Below, piece after piece: positions 49,323 to 60,597 of a stretch of DNA of 64,000 nt. The position numbers and the translations under genes were made by a program. How positions within the stretch are numbered: position 1 is the first letter of the stretch; every line of letters begins with the position of its first letter. This DNA comes from Vicia villosa (Eukaryota; Streptophyta; Magnoliopsida; Fabales; Fabaceae), in NCBI RefSeq assembly GCF_029867415.1, contig NC_081185.1, positions 123,012,920 to 123,076,919 of the forward strand, in the 5' to 3' direction. The notes under the pieces were generated by a model. That model searched no databases, was not told where the DNA came from, and saw nothing but the letters and a program-made list of their open reading frames with translations.

Positions 49323-50746
49323 CTAGTAACAAACGCGCGCATACGCACGAGTTATAATTTGGTACGCGCATTTGTTTACCTAATATATTTATACTAGTAA
49401 CAAACTCATATTTATATATATGAATATTTGTCTGCAACGACTGTCTCCTTAAAAATCGATAGGTATTTTGTTGCACGCTTATCAACTTTAGACTTGCTTC
49501 AACGTGTTTTCTTGGCATGGTTAAAACCAAAAAAAATATTATTCACTCTGAACTTGCTACGCGCTCCAACTATTGAAGTCGAAGTCCTGAATGTATGACT
49601 TTGAGAAAAAACACTAAGTCCCAACTTCAATTCCAAAGCAGTGACTTCGACCTCTTGGGCTAGAATGTCCATGCCGAAATACTCCTAAAAAAATCAAAAT
49701 TTAAATAAGTATTTCTTTGAACTCCTTTCTTATACGTCGAGCTCAATGCCATTAAAATTCCAGGCTAACAAGGACATCCTTTGAATTATCCATGAAGGAA
49801 CTATTGAGTTAAAAAGGGTAAGGTTGGACACATTAACTCATAGGTATGAACTTTTCAAAATGAAACTTGAATAAACATAAATCAAATGCAAACTTAGTTT
49901 ACCCATATTGTGACTCAATTCAGAAACTATCTCTTGGCTATTTAGACAATTCTTCAATGAATTTCCAAAGGATAATTGAATTAAAAAAGATGGAATTAAA
50001 CTCTTTTCAATGAGGTTGTTGGCATGAGCCATCTCCTTGGGTGAACCCATAATCATGAGTGGCTCATCAATAATATCCATGATTAAAATAGCTTCAGCTC
50101 TAACCATTTGTGCATGATATACCTTCAAAGAAAAAGAACAGTATACTAGTGTAAGTAAGTTTCTTAATAAGCATTTTAAAACTAGAATTATTTTAAAAAA
50201 TTACCAAGAAGAAAATATGAAGAAATTAATTTATGTATCAGTAAAAATTGATTACCTCCACGATCAAGAAGTACAATTGTTGGATGATAAGACCTAAACG
50301 TAAAAGGCTTGTCACCTTCAAAGACTTCACATCCATAAGAATCTTCCGCTGAAATGAGTGATTCAATGATATAGTGTCCGTTTTTTTACCTCTTAAATCC
50401 TGTGGTAATAGAACCGTTATATTGTTTTCTTCAACCACAAATTGACCTTGAACATAAAGAAAGTACAAGATAAATATAAGAAAAAAAACAAATATATGGT
50501 TATGTGAAATGTTCATGTTGGTTTTATGATAAGTTATTTGAATATGATGGAGAGGGGAAACTTAAGTAAAATCGAAGATGGAGATGGTAGAATGAGATGT
50601 TTTCTATGTGGAGAAACTTATATAAGGAAGGAAAGGAGTGAATGTGTCTTATAGGTAGAGATAGAGACACAAAATGTGTAGAAATATATAATTTTTTAAA
50701 ATAATTTTTAACACCATATTTGTATTTTGTATAATTTTTTATTAAA
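49323..50746 (-). repeat. array unit 7
   Basis: 1424 bp, the last complete unit, right-hand subfamily. Confidence 0.92.
49903..50516 (-). pseudogene. VSR-like copy 7
   Basis: Exon A 50390-50516, exon C 49903-50142, both open. The PA exon is almost identical in protein sequence to copy 0 (AEAILIMDIIDEP, then EMAHANNLIEKSL), pointing to sequence exchange between the two ends of the array. Confidence 0.72.
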
Positions 50747-51118
50747 CTAGTAACAAACGCGCGCATACGCACGAGTTATAATTTGGTACGCGCATTTGTT
50801 TACCTAATATATTTATACTAGTAACAAACTCATATTTATATACATGAATATTTGTCTGCAACGACTGTCTCCTTAAAAATCGACAGGTATTTTGTTGCAC
50901 GCTTATCAACTTTAGAGTTGCTTCAACTTGTTTTCTAAAAAAATTATTCACTCTGAACTTGCTACGCGCTCCAACTATTGATGTCGAAGTCCTGAATGTA
51001 TAACTTTGAGAAAAAACACTAAGTCCCAACTTCAATTCCAGAGCAGTGACTTCGACCTCTTGGGCTAGAATGTCCATGCCGAAATACTCCTAAAAAAATC
51101 AAAATTTAAATAAGTATT
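50747..51118 (-). repeat. array unit 8, truncated
   Basis: It holds the Helitron end and the unknown frame, then stops at about 51118 just before a microsatellite region. A small deletion near 50935 removes the GGCATGGTTAAAACC part seen in other units. Confidence 0.88.
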
Positions 51119-51488
<370 letters not shown>

Positions 51489-54400
51489 ATAACTTTGAGA
51501 AAAAAACACTAAGTCTCAACTTCAATTCCAAAGCAATGACTTTGACCTCTTGGGCTAGAATCCGTATCGAAATACTCCTAAAAAAATCCAAATTTCACTA
51601 AATATTTCTTTGTATTCCTTTCTCATATGTCGAGTTCAATGACATTAAAATGTTAGGCTAATAAGGACATCCTCTGAATTATCCATGAAGGAACTATTGA
51701 GTTAAAAAGGGTAAGGTTGGGCACATTAACTCTTGGGTATGAACTTTTCAAAATAAAACTTGAAAAGAACATAAATCAAATGCAAACTTAGTATACCCAT
51801 ATCGCGACTCATTTAAGAAACTATCTCTTTGTTATTTTGACAATTCTTCACTAAATTTCCAAAGGATAATTGAATTAAAAAAAGATGGAATTAAAATCTT
51901 TTCAATGAGTTTGTTGGTATCAACTCTCTCCCTGGGTAAACCCATAATCATGAGTGGCTCATCAATAATATCCATGATTAAAACAGCTGCAACTCCAACC
52001 ATTTGTGCATGATATACCTTCAAAGAAAAAAAATACGCTACAAGTGCAAGTAAGTTTGTTAATAAGCATTTTAAAACATGTATTGATTTCGCCAAAAAAA
52101 AACATGTATTGACTAAAAATATTACAAAAACAAATTTATGAAGAAATTAATTTATGTAACAGTAAAAATTAATTACCTCCATGATTAAGAAGAACAATTG
52201 TTGGATGATAAGAAACTTAAAAGGCTTGTCATATTCAAAGACTTCACATCCATAAGAATCTTCCACTGAAACGAGTGATCCGATGATATAGTCTCCGTTT
52301 TTTTACCTTTTCACTACAAAAAATTAAGTGATCTGCGGCGGTTTTTATTGAAATTAGTGGGGGTTTCTAACCTCCCCTAAATAATCTGTAGTGGTTTTTA
52401 TAAATGCTGCAGTTACGTGTGCCGTAGTATTTAGCGGAGGTTTTAAGCAAACGCTGGTATTTCTGTGGAGGTTAATATCCACTGAATGGAAACCAATTTT
52501 ACGGGGGTTTTAAACCCCTCTAAAAGTTATTTAAAATATTTAAAATTCATACCTTTTTTATTGTTATTATTTCAACTGACTTTGACATGATTTTATAAGG
52601 AAACATGCCATAAGTCAACCAATATCTTTTTTACAATTATTATTTTTACCCATCGTTAAAATACATAATAATCTTTGTTAAAAACAAAATTATAATAATA
52701 ACGTACATGTATTCCTAAATGAAATAATACAAATTAAAATTCAATATATTATTAGGAAAAAATAATAACAACCCAGACAAAGCACTTATCTAAAGAGGGA
52801 CTATGCCTATTCTATTACAGAGCTAATGAGAATGTAGAAAAGAATTACATTAATAATTAGCCATTGATTCAAACCATTTAGGAATAAAAACTGAACAACA
52901 CTTCTAATGAATCTAGAAACGAATGTGCTTTGCTTGACTCATACAGAAACATATCCATTTTGGAACTAGAAAACATCATTTGATAAAGAGGGAGAAATAC
53001 TATTGATTTCAAAGGAATGTAAATTTGACACCTTAAATATTCTTCTCATCCACTTTACCACTTTTCTCCATAACTAGCTCTTCTTTTTAAGCTTCCATTA
53101 CCTTTAGTTTCCAAAAGCTGCTATTATATACCATAATCATCTATAAAAGAATACAACAACTTCAATATCATATACTAAAAAGTAAAAATCAATATCGAAC
53201 TAAATTTAACTAATGAAAATAATGGCAGAGAATATACTTACTGTTGCCAATATTGCAATAACGATTTTGTGACATTTCTATCTTTTGATCAACCTTTACC
53301 GGTCTTTTGAAAAAAGTACAATTAGGAGCAAACAGTAGGAGTTATTTCAAACCAACTAAATTGAATGATACAATAGTTATTTTCAATAAATTTATTGAGC
53401 AAGCATCTCTAGACTAGCAGTAAAATATTAATTAACAAAGTCACATCTTTTATCCTTATTAATCTAGTGAAAAATCATGTATGTACGAGTAAATTATCAA
53501 TAACTAAATAATACAGAATATAATATTTGGAATTGTCTGTCTCAGACTACTGTTTGTCTCTGAAATATCAAAAAATGAATGCACTTAATCCCTTTATGGT
53601 ATTTGGCCCTTGCTATAAACTATCTCTTCATAATAAACATTAATAAATCTTGGGAGTTTGTCTTAAACAATTTCATATTAAGAGCACAATGTCAATCATT
53701 AGAAAAATGGTCCTCCAGTTAATGCATCAATAGAAAGGATACAGGGGATTCCATTGAAGACTAAAAAGAATCAAAGACTTAGGTTCCAGCCACCCACACA
53801 TTCATTCAATTAATATTTTCATATTTAATAGTTTGTTTTTCTCTAAATAAAGAAAACATCACCAAATAATTAGTAAGACTATATTTTCCTTCCTTCTAAA
53901 CATCAATAATCTAATAAGACAATTACTAATGAATGTTGAATTTACACAACATAGACTTCAGGTTCCTTCCTTACTTTAGGTAGCCAATAAAAGCAAATAC
54001 CAAACAACAATCAACAAATAGTAATAGAAGCAATTGCCAAATTGTAAGATGCAAAGGTTGAGCCAAATATCAGAAAATGCACTCTAATTCCTTCTTGGTT
54101 TCAAAATTCATAATAAATAGGAAAAAAATTGTTTGATTACTACATTGGTAATGATAAAAAGAGAAGAAATTTGAAAATTAAAACTCTACCAACCAAAAAA
54201 GGTTAATCACAAACGCGAAGGAGGACGGAAAAATTAACCGAAAAAGAAAGATGGAAAAGAAAAATTAGAAGAGGAAAAAGTGACTCTAGCAGGAAAGATG
54301 AAATCAAACACGACGTGGAGGAAACAAGTGAGTCAAGCGTGGAGGAGAAAGGGAAATCAAAAGAAAATGGGTGAAATTATATGTGAGTGGAAAAGGTTGA

Positions 54401-55057
54401 AAAGGATGAGTTCATTTCAATAAGAAGAAAATGGGATGAAATTGAACTTGGGGAAAATTTGGGAACATTTAACACAGTTATCGAAACCCCTTCCTTTAAT
54501 TAATCCAAATATTTCTAAAACAGAGTTAATCTTTTTTCTTTACCAAAAAAAAAGAGTTAAAAATTAAAACTATAATTTTATGAAGTAATTTAGGGTCGGT
54601 TTTTAAAAACCCTGCACTTTAACCTCTTTTACTTGACGTGTTTCCTTTTTTTAAGTAAATTGAGGCTCTTTTTTAAAACTCCTACACTTTAACCTCTTCT
54701 ATTTAGTATATTTTTTGTAGTGTTTAGCTCGTGTGGTGATAGAACTGTTATGATGTTTTCTTCCACCACAAATTCACCTTGAACTTAAAGAAAGTACAAG
54801 ATAAAGAGAATAAATAAAGCAAATATATGGTTATGTGAAATGTTCATGTTGGTTTTATGTTAAGTTATTTGAATATGATGGAGAGGGAAAAGTTAAGTAA
54901 AATGGAAGATGGAAATGGTAGAATGAGATGTTTTCTTTTTGGAGAAACTAATATAACGAAGGAAATGAGTGAATGTGTCTAATAGTTAGAGATAGAGACA
55001 CAAAATGTGTAAAAATGTAGAGTTATTTTTTAAATAAAATTTTAACACAAAATTTGC
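51489..55057 (-). pseudogene. diverged VSR-like copy split by a CACTA element
   Basis: This is an older copy of the array unit. The unknown-frame region starts near 51489, the PA exon is at about 51797-52036 (DIIDEPLMIMGLP), and exon B is near 52180-52270. Exon A is cut at 52311 and resumes at 54723, and the leader and promoter region run to about 55057. Rejoining across the insertion restores the order seen in the tandem units. It lacks a Helitron-derived junction and its TATA-like box is altered (AATATAACG). It is likely close to the pre-amplification state. Confidence 0.8.
52312..54722. mobile_element. CACTA (En/Spm) element, non-autonomous, 2411 bp
   Basis: The left terminus is CACTACAAAAAA and the right terminus is its inverse complement TTTTTTGTAGTG. 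TTT duplications of 3 bp flank it at 52309-52311 and 54723-54725. Subterminal motifs such as GCGGCGGTTTTT, GGGGGTTT and CTGTGGAGG recur near the left end and related TTAAAAAC-CCTGCACTTTAACCTC blocks recur near the right end. No TNPA/TNPD-like coding frame is present, so it would need a transposase in trans. Confidence 0.9.
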
Positions 55058-55062
55058 ATTCT

Positions 55063-55064
55063 TA

Positions 55065-55150
<86 letters not shown>
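55063..55150 (+). repeat. (TTA)n microsatellite, about 29 units
   Basis: An uninterrupted ATT/TTA run immediately beyond the promoter side of the diverged VSR-like copy. An Ile-rich open frame through it is an artefact. Confidence 0.95.
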
Positions 55151-55151
<1 letters not shown>

Positions 55152-55732
55152 TCAAATATAGATTTCTTATCCCTTATCATTATATCTAATCATTATTAGT
55201 TGATAGTTTAATGTGTAAATAGATATAAAATTACTATTTTTATCTAAAAGAAATAAAAATTTCCTTTTCAAAAATTAATAAAAAAACATAGTTCTCTTTC
55301 AAATATAATTGATGGTTGTTTGTCTTTTTTATTGATAAAAAAATGATGTAGTTTGTGTTACTCTAATCTTTTGCATAATTAAAAAAATGAATAAAAACTC
55401 CAAAATGGCAAGAAAAGAGGGTGTTACTCTTAAATAAGAAAAAATTTAATTTGTATTAAAATATAGCTATAGCTAATGCTAATGCTATATGATAATTTCA
55501 ATTAAAAGTTATGATGAGAAAATATATTTAAATTTTTTCTATATAAGACTAAATAATAAAAATCGAATCGAATTAGTCTCTTGTCTGGTCATTGGACCTA
55601 AGTCTGGTCCAATTAACACTAAAACCGACTTGCACTGAAATCGATTTTGAATATTAAAAATTGGTTTAAATAAAAAATTGATTTTTAATTCAATTATCCT
55701 TTCGAAATTCATTGAAGATATTGTATGAGTTT
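55151..55732. other. gene-free stretch
   Basis: AT-rich. A small patch at 55565-55640 has GGTCCAATTAACACTAAAAC-like sequence, with no gene or element definable. Confidence 0.5.
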
Positions 55733-56130
55733 TAGTAATGAATTTGACACCCCGAATCTTAACACTAAAACTCTTATTTATACTAGTATATGACTAACAG
55801 TCTGCAACGACTCTCTCCTTAGAAATCCACGCGTATTTCGTTGCACGTTTCTCGTCTTTTGACTTGCTTCAACGTGTTTTCTTGGCATGGGTAAGACTAA
55901 AAACAATTATTCACTCTGAACTTGCTACGCACTCCATTTGTTGATGTTGAAGTCCTGAATGTATAACTTTGAGAAAAAACACTAAGTCCCAACTTCAATT
56001 CCCGAGCAGTGACTTCTACCTCTTGGGCTAGGATGTCCATGTCGAAACACTCCTAAGAAATATCCAAATTTGAACTCCTTTCTTATACGCCGAGCTCAAT
56101 AACATCAAAATTACAGGCTAACAAAAACAT
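55733..56130 (-). repeat. diverged left-end fragment of the array unit
   Basis: It begins TAGTAATGAATTTGACACC, as unit 0 does at 39383. It continues through the unknown-frame region and stops near 56130, before the PA exon. It is older than the array units. Together with unit 0 it shows the flank that preceded the Helitron end. Confidence 0.85.
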
Positions 56131-56159
56131 TTCACTAAAAGCTACTAACATCAAAAACT

Positions 56160-56510
56160 TGGAATTAAAAGATGAAGATAATCAAAGCGAGATTAATATA
56201 TGCATGAAACTCATGTTTAGAAAATTCAATATGTTCTTAAGGCATGAAAAACAAATTTTAAGTTTCTAGGAAAAAATGAAGAAAGTTTCTTTTTCTTTCT
56301 CAAATGCCACCAATGCGGAAAGGAATGACACATAAGACCAAACTTCCCTCAAAATTAGAGAAGAAACCTGAATCAAAGAAGATCCAAGAAACCGCGAAAA
56401 AGGAAATTAAAAAGAGCTTAGTTATCTTTGAATGACATTGATGTGGAATCATATGACAAGGAAGAAGCAAACATGTCTCTCATGGAGAATCATGTGTAAG
56501 CATGAAAAAC
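56160..56510 (+). pseudogene. Sirevirus-like copia Gag fragment with zinc knuckle
   Basis: Frames with stops read DEDNQSEINICMKLMFRKFN, then a knuckle-like CHQCGKE near 56309, RRNLNQRRSKKPRKRKLKRA, and LNDIDVESYDKEEANMSLME. This is the order of the C-terminal Gag part of Sirevirus-like copia elements. No LTR or primer site joins it in the same orientation. Confidence 0.65.
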
Positions 56511-56516
56511 AATCCA

Positions 56517-57665
56517 AGAAGGGGGTGAGGGGTGAATTAGATTTGTTGTATTTTTCTTGTTTTTATGCAAAATTTCCTATCTTTTAATTTTACCAGAAAT
56601 AAGTGATTGATTGCAACTTTAATATGAATGCAAATGGTAAAAAATTAAAAGCCTAAAGGTAAAAGACACACAAGAATTATACTCGTCCCCCTTATCAACC
56701 AAAGATACATATAGTCTCTCAACTCCTTAGAGGATTTTCCACTACAATTAGATTAATGTACAAGTCTTCACCAAGACCTTCCTACAACCTTCTAATACAT
56801 ACAAAAAAAAGAAAGAAAGAAACCTACTTTCTTTTACAACAATTTATCACCATAAGCTTTGATGATTAAGTCACAAGACACATTTTGAATGATTTAAAAT
56901 AAAGTTGGTCATGAATTGATTCTAAGTTGTATAAATTGTTAATCTCTTTCTGTATATTACAATCCAAATCAATATACTTTAAGTCCTCGGAATGTTGGAT
57001 GAAACTTTTGAATGATTTGAAAGTTATGCAAAAAGTTTCAATACTTGAAAATGAACGAACGCTTTGAAAATATCGTTGAATTGAGGTTTTTTAGAAAGAG
57101 GTAGATTGCATTTCTAATGTATAGATCCTTATATACATCCTTAAACACCCGTTTGAAGTGATGTATGAGTTTAAAATTGAATCATAAAGCATTGCAACGA
57201 GTTACACACATTGTGACTTGTGAAAAACAGTCTTGATTCAACTGGTATTTGAATACCAAGTTGTGGTATTCAAATACCACTTCCAATGTTCATTTTTTAA
57301 AATTTTTAACACTAGTACTCGAATACCACCGTATAGTAGTCGAATACCACTTTTTTCATTACTCAATTTTTGCATATTTTTACGCTGGTATTCAAATACC
57401 ACAATGTTTTTTTTCTTCCATAAAATGACTTTTAAAAACAATATATGCTTCATGTATGCTTATGTATAATGATGCAAGAAAGATTTAGATGAAGACGAAA
57501 TGAGAGATAAAACTTTGAGCATTTTAAAGTAGAATAGCAAGAATTGCAATGAGTAACTTATTTATGATTAAATATAATCCTTTTATCATAAACTAACTTA
57601 TTCAGTTTGCAAAGGATTTATAGGAGTTAAAAAGTACACAATTGACGATCATAACAAAAATTTAA
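56517..57665 (-). repeat. Sirevirus-like LTR, minus strand, with palindromes
   Basis: On the minus strand the 3' side reads AATTCACCCCTCACCCCC (56543-56520), comparable to the LTR end near 6360. The 5' side reads TTTTTGTTATGATCGTCAA near 57660, comparable to 4811. Palindromes GGTATTTGAATACC, GGTATTCAAATACC and TATTCGAGTACT-like variants cluster at 57243-57402. Exact ends are uncertain. Confidence 0.55.
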
Positions 57666-57747
57666 TTTCAGTAAATTTCTACTTACTAATATGATCTTTT
57701 ATGGAATCGATCCTCCTTTGACTGTATAAGAATATGAGGAGTTCGAC

Positions 57748-57866
57748 ATCTCTGGAAGCACTGGAGAACGTTCTTTTGCGAATATTATTATCAGTACTCG
57801 ATACTGGATTATTCATAGCATTACTATACCTTCCCTATTCATTGCGGGTTCGTTATTTGTCAGCAC
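57748..57866 (+). pseudogene. psbE: plastid psbE fragment in nuclear DNA (NUPT)
   Basis: Reads [30 protein letters not shown] and SLFVST, the N-terminal half of cytochrome b559 alpha subunit, a photosystem II core protein encoded in the plastid. The heme-ligand His of the [13 protein letters not shown] segment is kept. The start ATG has become ATC and several residues differ (Asp to Asn, Trp to Ser). Homology stops at 57866, about residue 40 of 83. Flanks are AT-rich nuclear DNA. It is a decayed plastid insertion and cannot be functional here. Confidence 0.88.
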
Positions 57867-60130
57867 ATGTGATAAAATGTAAATATATATTAATAAATAA
57901 TTAATAATAATGTGACAAAAAATTATATACAATAAAAATATAAATAAATAAGTAAATATTTTTTATTAAACTATTCATGTATTGTTGGCCTCAACTTTAT
58001 CATATATGCAATTAGCAAAAAAAAACTTTATTTTAAATGCAACATAAATTTATGTGAATCGAAAAAAAATTCAAATAGTATTAATCAAGCAATACAATCA
58101 ATAATTGATGTATTAAAAATTAAAATATTTTAAAATTTTGTATAAATTAATCAATAATTATAATCAGTAATTTTTTAATTGTACAATTTCATTAAATTAT
58201 ATTTATCACTTTTTATTTTAAAAAGAATTATTACTCATAAGTTATTTTATTTTGACTTAAATGTATACGTTGCATGATAATTTCATTTGATTTTGATAAA
58301 TATAGCTAATAGAAAGAAAACATGACACAATTTAAAGTGATATGAGATCAAATTGATATTTAAAAAAATTAATAGACCATAATAGACTTCGAATTAAAGA
58401 TAAGAGAAAAAAAATATAAGCCAATAAAATATTAGCCATAAATATATAAAATCAAATTATAATAAAATACTTATATTTATGACATCAATTATATACATGA
58501 TGTGTGGAACTTTCTTTAATAATTTTTTCTATGATTTCTTTTAATAATGATAATGCATATTATATTATTTAAGTTAATAATTTATTTTTTATAAAAAATA
58601 TTGATTTATAAATATAAATAATTCATTTTTATATTAATAAATAAATATAAATAAATATTGTGAATTGAACATATTAAACTCATTTAACTAAACTAACAAT
58701 ACAGTTAAATAGTCTAATATCTTAAAATCATCTTTTAAAAATAATCAAGTAAGATATCGCGAAAACACACTCACACACCTGTATATTTGATTTTTTTTAC
58801 CTAACAACTAAATAAGCTGATTTATTTGACCCAAACTTTATTAAATAAGTATTATGCAATCTACTTTTAATATAATAAAGTACAATACATATGAAATCCT
58901 ATAATTATCCCTTTAATCACTATTTTGAGGGTGATAAACGGGGACAAAGGTGTAATTGCATCACCCTTAATATTTTAATTAATAAGTAAATTTTCTAATC
59001 ATGATTACATTCCAACATCCAATTTAATGCAAAACTTCTTTATTGGAACATGCTTTTTTATTGCATCGGTGCATTTTCATTGGGTCATGAAGACATTGAG
59101 CCAAGTGAAGTCTACATTATTTCAAATTTGCAAATCCTTTCTCATTTCTCTCATTCAATTTTGTTTTTCCTCTTCAATCCTATAATATCTGCATAATGCA
59201 TCCCACATCCACAAATTCAATCTCTCCTTCAACCCTAAATCCATTCTTCCCACTCCTATCTCTTAATGTTTCTTTTTCCTTTCACTAAACACCTTATTTC
59301 CTCCTTCTCCTCTGCAACCCCTTCTCAAACCTTCCTTGACTTTTTCTTCAAATTTCTATTTATCTCCACTCCATATCGTTGCTCTCTGCTTATGCAAATT
59401 AGGGTTTGAATTTTTTCTTCTAAACCCATCAAATTCATAGTTTATCTACATAACTTCAGACTCTTCTGCATATCTACGTTTCTGATTTTCAATTTTCATT
59501 TTCGATTTTCTAATATAATTTTTTTTCAGGATTTGACTTATTTGCTGATTATTGTTTCATAATGATTTATTATAGTTAGATCTGAAGTATTGTTGTTACT
59601 GTTGTTTGAATTATCAAGTTTGAAAACCACAATTCGTTGTTGGAGAGGGATATAATGGTTTTGCATTTTGTGGTTTTTGTAGTTTGTAGATAGATATGAA
59701 GCAGTCACGAGAGGAAGGTTTCATGACTTATTTTTCTCAACTTAAATGACCTATGTTATCTTCTAGAGGAGAATGGTAAGTTTAAGTTTCTGTGATTTTT
59801 TTTCTTATCAATTTCTTTCCATTAAACTGTGTTTTGTCATCGTATTTCAATTTTCCCCCTAAATTCGTGTGCTTCATAAATATTTGAATGTTCAATCGTT
59901 GGTGGAATTTTGTTTCTGATTTTTGGTTTGATTGAATTTTGAGATTTTCATTTACTTATGTGAAATTTTTTTCAGTTTTGTATGCTATGGATTTAATTGA
60001 GGGAATTTTTTTTCCGCAAACCCTAATGTTATGATTCAATTGAATATTTGTAAACTATAAATGAACCTTATAATGTTTGTGTTTGTTTATTCTAAAGGGT
60101 GTTAGTATGGTTGCAGGTTAATGAGGAAAT
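57867..60130. other. AT-rich DNA and leader-like sequence
   Basis: 57880-58900 is extremely AT-rich with no features. 59050-59420 is pyrimidine-rich, with AACCCTAAAT and TTAGGGTTTG patches, and resembles the 5' leader of a plant gene. Introns or leader could continue to the exon-like block at 60131. Confidence 0.4.
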
Positions 60131-60597
60131 AGAGGAGTTTGGGATGAAAAGTTTGATTGAAGTGGCAGCTAATTTGGTGAGTGATAGACTTCAATAGACA
60201 ACTTCTTGCTTGATGGTTTCATATCTTACATGCTGATTTTTTAGCAATACTTAAGAATCTATCTAACTTGATATTTTAACTACACTATTAAATGTGCAAT
60301 AATGCTTAGTAAAGTCTGATTCAAACTAACATTTGTTTGGATATACCCACTGAAACCTTGAAGAACAATGAGCCCATGGAGGTTCTCGAGATGCACATGG
60401 ATCACAGTGATCCAAATTTCAAGTGGTTTAACTTCACATTTGAAGAACAAGCCAAGGTGATAGTTGCTGCTAGAAGCAACAATGAAATGAATGCATCGAA
60501 ATTGAAGAATGAGTTTCTAGAATTGCTTTATATTAAAGAATCACTTATTAAGTATTGCTTTTTATTTTCTCAAAGATTTATTTCAATTTATTTATAA
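60118..60597 (+). pseudogene. fragment of an unrecognised host gene
   Basis: An exon-like block after TTGCAG at about 60118 reads VNEEIEEFGMKSLIEVAANL and ends at a GTGAGT donor (60178). A second block (about 60337-60540) reads IPTETLKNNEPMEVLEMHM, then FKWFNFTFEEQAKVIVAARS and EMNASKLKNEFLEL, before hydrophobic AT-rich translation takes over. The charged, helical composition looks genuinely coding. I do not recognise the family. The leader-like region at 59050-59420 could be its 5' end. No continuation appears downstream, so it is a truncated or captured gene. Confidence 0.5.

Larger units (their letters stand above)
39383..51118 (-). repeat. tandem array of ~1.42-kb VSR-fragment units
   Basis: CTAG-to-CTAG landmarks at 40766, 42189, 43616, 45043, 46474, 47900, 49323 and 50747 give spacings of 1423, 1427, 1427, 1431, 1426, 1423 and 1424 bp. 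A left-edge copy (39383-40765) lacks the Helitron-derived start and a right-edge copy (50747-51118) is truncated. Copies are nearly identical, so amplification is recent. Each unit contains, left to right: Helitron 3' end, an unknown reading frame, the PA-domain exon, the leader exon and a TATA-like promoter, all read on the minus strand. Confidence 0.95.

Noticed and set aside
39383..51118. Array units as complete tandem Helitrons
   Set aside because: The 3' hairpin and CTAG are present, but the sequence abutting each CTAG is TTTGATAA on the minus strand, not a TC-type Helitron start, so only the end is Helitron-derived.
39383..51118. CRISPR-like or satellite array
   Set aside because: The repeats are 1.4 kb, contain gene exons and lie in a eukaryotic nuclear context; there is no spacer structure.
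54986..55180. Minus-strand poly-isoleucine frame
   Set aside because: Translation of the TTA microsatellite.
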